Source of the DNA: Hyphomonas chukchiensis
Lineage (GTDB): Bacteria > Pseudomonadota > Alphaproteobacteria > Caulobacterales > Hyphomonadaceae
Direction of reading: 5' to 3'
Assembly (NCBI RefSeq): GCF_000682695.1
Contig: NZ_AWFG01000085.1
Location: 62,001-126,000, forward strand
DNA length: 64,000 nucleotides
A model generated the notes under the pieces. It searched no databases and was not told the origin of the DNA. It saw nothing but the letters and a program-made list of their open reading frames with translations. The position numbers were made by a program, and so were the translations under genes. Of the stretch, positions 10,841-17,570 are shown piece by piece (positions within the stretch are counted from its first letter, which is position 1; each line of letters begins with the position of its first letter).

Positions 10841-12064
10841 TCAGGCCTTGGAGATCGAGAACTGGCCGACATTGATGCGGCCGTCGAGGAAGCCGGCTTC
10901 GCAATAGGAAAGGTAGAAGTTCCACATGCGCTTGAAGGGTTCGTCGAAGCCGAAGGTCTGGATCTCGTCCCATTTGTCATTGAACGAACGGGCCCATTCA
11001 TGGCAGGTGCGGGCATAGTCCTGACCGAAATAATGCACGCCGTCATGGCGCAGGCCTGCCTTGGCGAACTGGTCCTTGAGAGCCGTTTCGCCTGGCAGCA
11101 TGCCACCCGGGAAGATGTAGCGCTGGATGAAATCGACGCGCTTGCGATAGCTCTGGAAGAGATCGTCATCGATGGTGATGATCTGGAGCGCCGCCTTGCC
11201 GCCCTGTTTCAGGCTGTCGAAGATCTTGGCGAAATAGCTCGGCCAGTAGGACTCGCCGACGGCCTCGAACATTTCGATCGAGGCGACGCCGTCATAGACG
11301 CCCTGATGGTCGCGATAGTCTTCGAGGCGGATTTCAACGCGTTCCGAGAGGCCTTCGCGCTGCATGCGCTCCATGGCGTAATCGCGCTGGGACGGAGAGA
11401 TGGTGAGGCAGGTGACCTTGCTGCCGCGATGCTTGGCGGCGTATTCCGCAAAGCCGCCCCAGCCACAGCCGATTTCAAGGATGCTGCTGGAGGGGCCAGC
11501 ATCAATCCGGTCGCAGATGCCCTTGTACTTGACCTGCTGGGCCTGCTCGAGGGACTGGTTCGGGCTTTCGAAGATGGCCGAGGAATAGGTCATGCTGGGG
11601 TCGAGCCAGAGGCTGTAGAAGTCATTGCCCAGATCATAATGGGCCATGATGTTGCGCCGCGCACCGGCCTTGGAATTGCGGTTGAAGAGGTGGCGGACCA
11701 TGTTGGCCCAGCGCACGACCATGCCGCCGCGCGCGAGCCGCTGGGCGCTTTCGAAATTGGCCGAGAAGAATTGCAGCACCTTGGTGAGGTTCGGCGTGGA
11801 CCACTGGCTGTCCATATAGGCCTCGGCAAAGCCGACATCGCCGCCGGCCAGGGCGCGCTTCACGAAGTTGTAGTCATGCACAATGACTTCAGCTTCAGGG
11901 CCGGGCTCTGCATTCCTGAAGAGCAGCTTGCGGCCATCGGGCAGCGTGAACTGGATCTTGCCACGCTGGGTGCGCAGGACGGTGAGGGCGACCAGCCGGA
12001 ACGTGGTGGGCACGCCCTTGAGACGGCCGATGGATTGCGCGGTGGCAATTATGGGATCGCTCAT
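10841..12064 (-). CDS. Cyclopropane-fatty-acyl-phospholipid synthase family methyltransferase
   Basis: SAM-dependent methyltransferase of the CFA synthase family (407 residues) expected to add a methyl or methylene group to unsaturated acyl chains of membrane phospholipids. The SAM-binding motif is ILEIGCGWGGFAEY, preceded by HYDLGNDFYSLWLDPSMTYSSAIF, the signature that opens the catalytic domain, and followed by YIFPGGMLP. The N-terminal 110 residues match the CFA lipid-binding extension. Its ATG overlaps the DUF1365 stop by 4 bases. In Rhodobacter-type genomes such paralogues sit with the same two neighbours and act in furan fatty acid synthesis (family knowledge), so methyl transfer rather than ring formation is possible. 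Confidence 0.92.
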   Translation of the reverse strand: MSDPIIATAQSIGRLKGVPTTFRLVALTVLRTQRGKIQFTLPDGRKLLFRNAEPGPEAEVIVHDYNFVKRALAGGDVGFAEAYMDSQWSTPNLTKVLQFFSANFESAQRLARGGMVVRWANMVRHLFNRNSKAGARRNIMAHYDLGNDFYSLWLDPSMTYSSAIFESPNQSLEQAQQVKYKGICDRIDAGPSSSILEIGCGWGGFAEYAAKHRGSKVTCLTISPSQRDYAMERMQREGLSERVEIRLEDYRDHQGVYDGVASIEMFEAVGESYWPSYFAKIFDSLKQGGKAALQIITIDDDLFQSYRKRVDFIQRYIFPGGMLPGETALKDQFAKAGLRHDGVHYFGQDYARTCHEWARSFNDKWDEIQTFGFDEPFKRMWNFYLSYCEAGFLDGRINVGQFSISKA

Positions 12065-12867
12065 GCGGCGTCTTTCACGATCTGGGCTGTGGCGCTTGCC
12101 GGTTCCGTGGCGATGGTGGCGGTGCGGTCGGGCGGCGTCGGGCGGGACCTGTATTTCGCACCGCGGAGCCAGAGGAAGGCAGCCTGCCAGTGAATGGCGA
12201 GCGTGACGCCGAGCGTCGAGAAAGGCCTCTTCAGGGCGAGCCCGAGCAGCGCGAGGGGCGTGGCCGACTGGCGCGTGGCCCGGATATTGGCCATGTGCAT
12301 GAGCTGGCCGTCCTTGAGGCTTTCGACCACCACGCCGAGGCGTTGGGCCGGCGCCCGCAGCGTGAAGCGATAGGTGCCGCTGACATCAAAGAAGGGGGAG
12401 ACGTGGAAGTATTTCTGCGCCTCATGCCGTGACCGGTCGGTGGAAACGGATGCGACATAGGAATGGGTGTCGCCGAACGTGTTGTTCACTTCGTAGATGA
12501 TGCCGCGCAGGGCGCCGTCCGGACCGTAGCCATACCAGAGCGAGATCGGCGCGAACTTGTAGAAGAGATGGCGCGGGAAGGTGACCAGGCGGATGGCGCC
12601 GCCTTCAAGCGATACACCGGCCTTGGCCAGCATGTCTTCGGCCCACGGACGCAAGGGCACATCCTGACGGGCGCCATGGTCGCGGCGCCGGAAGGAGAAC
12701 AGGCCCGGCTTGTCGACGGCGAAAAGCGACGTCTGCGCATCGGCTTCGTCGAGGCGATCAATGTCGATATCGATCATGGCGATCTTGTAGGCAAAGCGGC
12801 GCTCGAACGGCACATAGCGTGCGTGTACCGTCTGCCCCTGCCACAAATTGAGCGCTGGGGCGGTCAA
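12061..12867 (-). CDS. DUF1365 domain-containing protein
   Basis: A 268-residue member of DUF1365, a family almost always found between an FAD-dependent amine-oxidase-like protein and a CFA-synthase-like protein; the exact reaction is unknown but it is tied to modification of membrane fatty acids. Family segments visible include VHARYVPFERRFAYKIAMIDIDIDRL at the N-terminus and NNTFGDTHSY, KYFHVSPFFDVSGTYRF further on. I start it at the TTG at 12867, which overlaps the upstream TGA by 4 bases (TTGA) as do the other junctions of this operon. The alternative ATG at 12945 would overlap the previous gene by 82 bases and add unconserved residues. Confidence 0.88.
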   Translation of the reverse strand: MTAPALNLWQGQTVHARYVPFERRFAYKIAMIDIDIDRLDEADAQTSLFAVDKPGLFSFRRRDHGARQDVPLRPWAEDMLAKAGVSLEGGAIRLVTFPRHLFYKFAPISLWYGYGPDGALRGIIYEVNNTFGDTHSYVASVSTDRSRHEAQKYFHVSPFFDVSGTYRFTLRAPAQRLGVVVESLKDGQLMHMANIRATRQSATPLALLGLALKRPFSTLGVTLAIHWQAAFLWLRGAKYRSRPTPPDRTATIATEPASATAQIVKDAA

Positions 12868-14180
12868 ACCGACACCTCTGCTGCAATTTCCATGAACGGA
12901 GTTTTGCGCGAAGGCGCATGAATGTCCACGTTTTTCACCTCCCACGGGACCCGGCCGCCAAGCGACAGGGCGGCCGACAGGCCCGACTTGAGGCCATCCT
13001 CATGGAAGCCGCGGCCCATCCAGGCGCCCGCGAGCCAGAGGCCATTCCGGCCCTGTGTCCGGTTCAGCCCGCGCACGGCGGCCTCGGCGGCGGCGTCGAA
13101 TTGCGGATGGTCGAAGCTGTATTCATGGAATGTGAGATCTTCGCGCGGGGCGAATTCCGGGTTCAGCGTGATGAAAAGGGGGCGCGCATCGTCGAGGCCC
13201 TGAAGGCGGTTCATCCAGTAGGTGAGGCAGATGTCGCCATTGCTCTGCTTGATGACGTTCCAGCTGGCCCAGGCGTTGCGGCGGTTCGGCATCAGCGCCG
13301 GATCACGGTGGAGGTAGATCGTGTTGGGACGATAGTGGATCGAGCGCAGCAGGAAGGCCTGATCCTCGAAACTGTCCTCGACGAGGCGCAGGGCCTGGTC
13401 GGAATGGCAGGCAAGGATGACGTCGTCGAAGACCTGGGTGCGCTTGTCGGCGGTCAGGACGGTGACCTTGTCGCCGAATTGGGAAACGCGGGTGACGGGC
13501 GCATTCGTGCGGACGCGCTGGCCGAGTTCGGCGGCAACGGCGCGAACATAAGTCTGGCTGCCGCCGGTGACCGTGCGCCATTTCGGGCGCTCCTTGTGCA
13601 TCAGGCGGTGGTTTTCGAAGAACTGGAAGAAGCTTTGGGCCGGATAGTCCAGCATGTTGGCTTCGGGTGTCGACCAGATGGCGGCGCCCATGGGGAGGAT
13701 ATAGTTGCAGCGAAAAGGCTGGTCGAAGCCGTGCATGTCGAGCCAGGCGCCGAGTGTCGTGTCGGCGATCTTTCCGGCCGCGAATTCGGCGCGGGCGAGA
13801 TCGTTGAAGCGCAGGATGGTGCGCCAGAAGCGGTGGAATTTCGGGCTCAGGAAGTTGCGCTTCTGGGCGAATATGCCCCGCGCCGTGGACGCCCATTCCC
13901 AGCCGTCACGATCCGAGACGGCAAAGCTCATGTCCGAGGGCTGTGTGGCGACACCAAGCGCTTGGAAGAAGCCGATCAGGTTCGGGTAGTTCAGGCCATT
14001 GTAGACGATGAAGCCGAGATCGACGGCTGTTTCATGGCCGTCATAGTCGAACACATGGGTGCAGGCGTGGCCGCCGAGGCGATCATCCGCCTCGTAGACG
14101 GTGACGTCTGCGGTGTCTTTCAGCGCGTAGGCGGCGCCGAGGCCGGAAATGCCGGATCCGATAATTGCGATGCGTTTCAT
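12864..14180 (-). CDS. FAD-dependent amine-oxidase-like oxidoreductase
   Basis: A 438-residue flavoprotein with the dinucleotide-binding motif IIGSGISGLGAAYAL at the N-terminus, Glu at the end of strand 2 (VTVYEADDRLGGHA) and a C-terminal FAD motif GLWLAGAWMGRGFHEDGLKSG. It is of the NAD(P)-binding/amine-oxidase type that accompanies DUF1365 and CFA-like proteins; in Rhodobacter a relative is implicated in desaturating methylated acyl chains (family knowledge, not shown here). The ATG at 14180 overlaps the photolyase stop by 4 bases and its stop overlaps the DUF1365 start, so expression is coupled to DNA repair by the photolyase. Confidence 0.92.
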   Translation of the reverse strand: MKRIAIIGSGISGLGAAYALKDTADVTVYEADDRLGGHACTHVFDYDGHETAVDLGFIVYNGLNYPNLIGFFQALGVATQPSDMSFAVSDRDGWEWASTARGIFAQKRNFLSPKFHRFWRTILRFNDLARAEFAAGKIADTTLGAWLDMHGFDQPFRCNYILPMGAAIWSTPEANMLDYPAQSFFQFFENHRLMHKERPKWRTVTGGSQTYVRAVAAELGQRVRTNAPVTRVSQFGDKVTVLTADKRTQVFDDVILACHSDQALRLVEDSFEDQAFLLRSIHYRPNTIYLHRDPALMPNRRNAWASWNVIKQSNGDICLTYWMNRLQGLDDARPLFITLNPEFAPREDLTFHEYSFDHPQFDAAAEAAVRGLNRTQGRNGLWLAGAWMGRGFHEDGLKSGLSAALSLGGRVPWEVKNVDIHAPSRKTPFMEIAAEVSV

Positions 14181-15634
14181 GCGGCGTTCCGTTTTTCCTT
14201 GAGGGTATCATAAGCGTCGAGTGCGCGCTGGCGGGCCGTTGGGTGGTCGACGATCGGCTTGGGGTAGGTCTTGCCGAGGGTTATGCCGGCGGCCTTGAGC
14301 GTGTCGCTGCCGGCTTCCCATGGGGTGTGCAGAAACTTGTCAGGCAGGTCGGACAATTCCGGGCACCAGCGGCGGACATAAGCGCCGTTGGGGTCGAACT
14401 TCTGGCCCTGCGTGATCGGATTGAAGACGCGGAAATAGGGGGCCGCATCGGCGCCACTGCCGGCGGTCCACTGCCAGCTGGCGGGATTGGCGGCCTGGTC
14501 GGCATCGACCAGCGTGTCCCAGAACCAGTCCTCGCCGACCTGCCATGGCTGGAGCAGGTGCTTGGTGAGGAAGGAGGCCACGATCATCCGCACACGATTG
14601 TGCATGTAGCCGGTATGCCAGAGCTGGCGCATGCCGGCATCGACGATGGGATAGCCTGTCTGGCCCTCGCTCCATGCCTTTACCGCATCGGAATCCTTGC
14701 GCCAGGGCAGGGCATCGAAATCGGAATTGTAGTTTTCCGTGGCGAGGTCCGGATTGTAATAAAGCAGGACGTAGGAGAATTCCCGCCAGACCAGCTCGGA
14801 GAGGAAGGTCATGGCACTGGATTCGTCGAACCTGTCGGCGTTGATGCCGTGCTGGACGGCGCGCCAGACCTGGGCGGGGCTGATCTCGCCGAAGTGGAGA
14901 TGGGGCGAAAGGCGCGACGTGCCGTCTTCGAGGTCGGGCCTGTTGCGATCTTTGGAATAGGTGTTGATCGGGCCCTCGAGGAAATCGGAGAGGCGGTCCA
15001 TGGCGCCGGCTTCACCGGGGCTCCATGTTTCTTCGAGTCCGTCGGACCAATCAGGATTTGTGGGGTGCAGGCCAAGGGAATCCAGCGTGACGGACTCGAT
15101 ATCGGGACCGCTCAGTGACTTGGGGGCCGGAAGGGCGTCAGGCGCGCGATAGGCGGCCTTCATGGCTTTCCAGTAGGGGGTGAAGACCTTGTAGGGCGTT
15201 CCCGCGCCGGTGGTGATGTCCCACGGCTCCGTCAGCAGGCGGCCATTAAATGTGCTGACGTCCATGTTGTCCTGCTTGAGACTTGTCTTAAGGTCAGCAT
15301 CCAGGGCGCGCTCAGGGCCACCATAGCGGCGGTTCCAGAAGACAGCTGTGGCACCGGTTTCGACAATCACGTCGTTCAGTACGTCCTTCGCGGCGCCGAC
15401 GCGTATCGTGAGACGCCCGCCGGCCTTTTCAATGCGGCGCGCATGCTCTGCCAGTGACTTGCCGAGCCACCATTTGGATGCCCCGCCGCGGGCGCGCAAG
15501 CCGGAAGACTCTTCGTCATGGATATAGAGGAGGACCAGCGGCCGGCCGGTCTTCACGGCCGCCGTGAGGGCCGGATTGTCAGCTAGTCTCAGGTCTTCTC
15601 GGAACCAGACGATGGCGGGGGCAGAATTACTCAG
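14177..15634 (-). CDS. phrB: Deoxyribodipyrimidine photolyase, probable CTG start
   Basis: Light-driven FAD enzyme that splits UV-induced pyrimidine dimers. It has an N-terminal antenna-binding alpha/beta domain (residues about 1-135) and a C-terminal helical FAD domain with GGTSRLSPHLHFGEISP-like residues, WREFSY, YPIVDAGMRQLWHTGYMHNR and VDADQAANPASWQW. The obvious GTG at 15556 would remove the first strand and the conserved WFREDLRLADNPAL segment. The frame is open upstream to a stop at about 15670 but contains no ATG, GTG or TTG there. The CTG at 15634, with GGAG 6 bases ahead, gives 485 residues and the expected N-terminus. An ECF11-type promoter lies just upstream. Confidence 0.94.
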   Translation of the reverse strand: MSNSAPAIVWFREDLRLADNPALTAAVKTGRPLVLLYIHDEESSGLRARGGASKWWLGKSLAEHARRIEKAGGRLTIRVGAAKDVLNDVIVETGATAVFWNRRYGGPERALDADLKTSLKQDNMDVSTFNGRLLTEPWDITTGAGTPYKVFTPYWKAMKAAYRAPDALPAPKSLSGPDIESVTLDSLGLHPTNPDWSDGLEETWSPGEAGAMDRLSDFLEGPINTYSKDRNRPDLEDGTSRLSPHLHFGEISPAQVWRAVQHGINADRFDESSAMTFLSELVWREFSYVLLYYNPDLATENYNSDFDALPWRKDSDAVKAWSEGQTGYPIVDAGMRQLWHTGYMHNRVRMIVASFLTKHLLQPWQVGEDWFWDTLVDADQAANPASWQWTAGSGADAAPYFRVFNPITQGQKFDPNGAYVRRWCPELSDLPDKFLHTPWEAGSDTLKAAGITLGKTYPKPIVDHPTARQRALDAYDTLKEKRNAA

Positions 15635-15671
15635 GACAGGCTCCGAATGGTTACGGGTTAGTGTATGCCTC

Positions 15672-15700
15672 TCTTACGCCCCAGATGCGCATCTGGATCA
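15672..15700 (-). promoter_or_regulatory. ECF11/RpoE(ChrR)-type promoter of the photolyase-FAD-DUF1365-CFA operon
   Basis: Read on the minus strand the -35 element TGATCC (15700-15695) is followed by exactly 18 bases and then the -10 element TAAGA (15676-15672). This is the consensus known for the singlet-oxygen-responsive sigma factor RpoE of Rhodobacter and other ECF11 members, whose core regulon includes photolyase and CFA-like genes. The expected start of transcription is about 7 bases further, giving a leader of some 30 bases with GGAG before the CTG start. The elements are seen; the sigma factor itself is not in the window. Confidence 0.75.
15681..15696. promoter_or_regulatory. Perfect 16-bp palindrome inside the ECF promoter spacer
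   Basis: CCAGATGCGCATCTGG is a perfect two-fold palindrome occupying the spacer between the -35 and -10 elements of the photolyase operon promoter and touching the -35. Its placement suggests an operator for a dimeric repressor or a second regulator, but no cognate protein is identifiable here. Chance occurrence cannot be excluded. Confidence 0.4.
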
Positions 15701-15770
15701 GTTGATGCCACGATGGGTTTCACGGGGCGCAGTGCGGGGCTATATCCGTTCAACAAAGGGAGTCGCCGCC

Positions 15771-15851
15771 ATGGCCTCGAAATTCGGGCTTCAGCCACAT
15801 TGCGTTGTAGTTGCAACAGATTATGTACCCAGCATGGCGGGCAATTGCTGA
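15771..15851 (+). CDS. Possible 26-residue leader peptide coupled to hldE
   Basis: A short frame, MASKFGLQPHC...SMAGNC, begins at an ATG with a good Shine-Dalgarno (AGGGAG, 8 bases upstream). It ends in a TGA that shares bases with the hldE ATG (TGATG). hldE itself has no convincing Shine-Dalgarno, so ribosomes finishing this peptide could initiate hldE by coupling. The peptide has no recognisable domain and could also be a chance frame. It was not part of any longer gene that I could see. Confidence 0.35.
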   Translation: MASKFGLQPHCVVVATDYVPSMAGNC

Positions 15852-17317
15852 TGGATACCGGCGCACTCATGGCACTGGTCCGCGCGGCGGCCGGCAAACG
15901 CGTTGTTTGCGTCGGCGATGTGATGCTCGACCGGTTTGTCTATGGCCATGTGGCCCGTATTTCGCCTGAAGCGCCGGTGCCGATCATGCGGCGGACGCGG
16001 GAAGCGGCGATGCCGGGCGGCGCGGGCAATGTGGGCCGTAACCTGTCGACTCTGGGCATGCAGACTTCGCTGATCGGCGTGGTGGGTGACGATGCCGAAG
16101 GCCGCGCGCTGGCCGAATTGCTGGGGCAGATTGACGGGGTTGAAGCTGACCTGATCGTCATGCGCGACCGTCCGACGACGCTGAAGACGCGTTTTGTGGC
16201 GGGCGGGCAGCAGCTGTTGCGCGTGGATGCCGAGGATACGCAGGCGATTGACCTCTCGACGGAGGCCGATCTTGTCGTCTCGCTGGAAGACGCGGCGAAG
16301 GATGCGAGCCTCATTATCCTGTCCGACTATGCCAAGGGCGCCGTGACGCCGGGCGTGATCGAGGCGGCGATTGCGGCAGGCCGCGCGCATGGCATTCCGG
16401 TGATTGCCGATCCGAAGGGGCTCGATTTTGCGCGCTATGGGGCGGTGGACGTGCTGAAGCCGAATGCGATGGAGCTGAGCCAGGCCATGGGCCTGCCGGT
16501 GGAGACCGACCGCGATGCCGCCGAAGCGCTGGGACAGGCGCTAAGCATTCTGCCGGCCAAAGCCATTGTGGTGACGCGGGCTGCCAAGGGCATGTCGTTC
16601 GCCACGCAGGGCGGCGAGGTCATGCATCGCTCGGGCGAGGCGCGCGAAGTGTATGATGTGTCCGGCGCAGGCGACACGAGCATTGCCGCGCTGGCGCTCG
16701 GCCTCGCAGCGGGCGGCACGCTGGAAGAGGCGGTGTCGCTGGCGATTGCGGCGTCGGGCATAGCCGTTGGCAAGTCGGGCACGGCGACCGTGGCAGCGAG
16801 CGAGCTGAACCAGGCGCTGCAGATGGGCCTGCGCAATGGCGGCGTGTCACATGTGCCGCTGGAGACCTTGAAGGATCAGGTTGAGGTCTGGCGCGATGCG
16901 CACCTGACCGTCGGCTTTACCAATGGCTGTTTCGACATCCTGCATCCGGGCCATCTGCGTGTGCTGGAGGAAGCCAAGGCGCGGTGCGGGCGGCTGGTCG
17001 TCGGGCTGAATTCGGATGCCTCGGTGAAGCGCCTGAAGGGGCCGACGCGGCCGGTGAATGATGAGGTCTCGCGGGCGCGGGTGCTGTCCGGCCTGACAGC
17101 CGTGGATGCGGTTGTCGTGTTCGACGAGGATACGCCGCTGGCGCTGATCGAGGCGCTTCAGCCTGATCTTCTGGTCAAGGGCGGGGACTATTCCATCGAC
17201 ACGATTGTCGGCGCCGATATCGTGCTGGCGCGGGGCGGGACGGTGCATATCGTGCCGCTGGTGGACGGCCAGTCGACGACGGCGGCCATTGCACGCGCGA
17301 ATGCGCAAGCCGAATGA
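15851..17317 (+). CDS. hldE: Bifunctional heptose-7-phosphate kinase / heptose-1-phosphate adenylyltransferase
   Basis: Makes ADP-heptose for the lipopolysaccharide inner core. The 488 residues contain a PfkB/ribokinase domain (about 1-320) with GDVMLDRFVYG, PGGAGNVGRN and catalytic Asp275 in SGAGDTS. A nucleotidyltransferase domain (about 350-480) carries the HxGH motif in CFDILHPGHL at residue 365 and KGGDY near the end. Both halves look complete. The start at 15851 is chosen from the family N-terminus; its ribosome site is weak, but a short frame overlaps it as TGATG. The stop overlaps the next small gene by 4 bases. Confidence 0.95.
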   Translation: MDTGALMALVRAAAGKRVVCVGDVMLDRFVYGHVARISPEAPVPIMRRTREAAMPGGAGNVGRNLSTLGMQTSLIGVVGDDAEGRALAELLGQIDGVEADLIVMRDRPTTLKTRFVAGGQQLLRVDAEDTQAIDLSTEADLVVSLEDAAKDASLIILSDYAKGAVTPGVIEAAIAAGRAHGIPVIADPKGLDFARYGAVDVLKPNAMELSQAMGLPVETDRDAAEALGQALSILPAKAIVVTRAAKGMSFATQGGEVMHRSGEAREVYDVSGAGDTSIAALALGLAAGGTLEEAVSLAIAASGIAVGKSGTATVAASELNQALQMGLRNGGVSHVPLETLKDQVEVWRDAHLTVGFTNGCFDILHPGHLRVLEEAKARCGRLVVGLNSDASVKRLKGPTRPVNDEVSRARVLSGLTAVDAVVVFDEDTPLALIEALQPDLLVKGGDYSIDTIVGADIVLARGGTVHIVPLVDGQSTTAAIARANAQAE

Positions 17318-17493
17318 GCGAGACAGCCGCCAGCACCGCCGGACAATTGATGCGCCAGTATGGCGAGGATGCCGCCGTGATCGCAACGCTGCGGGCCGCT
17401 GAAGTGGCGGCGCAGGGCGATGTCGAGGCGCTGGCGCACTGGGACGCCGTGATCGCGCTGATCGAGGGAACGGACCTGGGGCCGTCAAGCTGA
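17314..17493 (+). CDS. Small 59-residue protein downstream of hldE
   Basis: The frame MSETAASTAGQLMRQYGEDA...GTDLGPSS begins at an ATG overlapping the hldE stop by 4 bases (ATGA), so it is likely translated by coupling. It is mostly helical and acidic, with AAVIATLRAAEVAAQGD and ALAHWDAVIALIE. The pattern (helix, small residues, W, helix) resembles small uncharacterised alphaproteobacterial proteins such as the DUF6961 type, but I cannot be sure of the family. It has no signal peptide and its function is unknown. Confidence 0.6.
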   Translation: MSETAASTAGQLMRQYGEDAAVIATLRAAEVAAQGDVEALAHWDAVIALIEGTDLGPSS

Positions 17494-17570
17494 CACGATC
17501 GCGCGGTATGTGAGGCAACTCGCGGGGCAGCTACGCGTATGAACCTCACCACTGACAGCGGGATACATGA

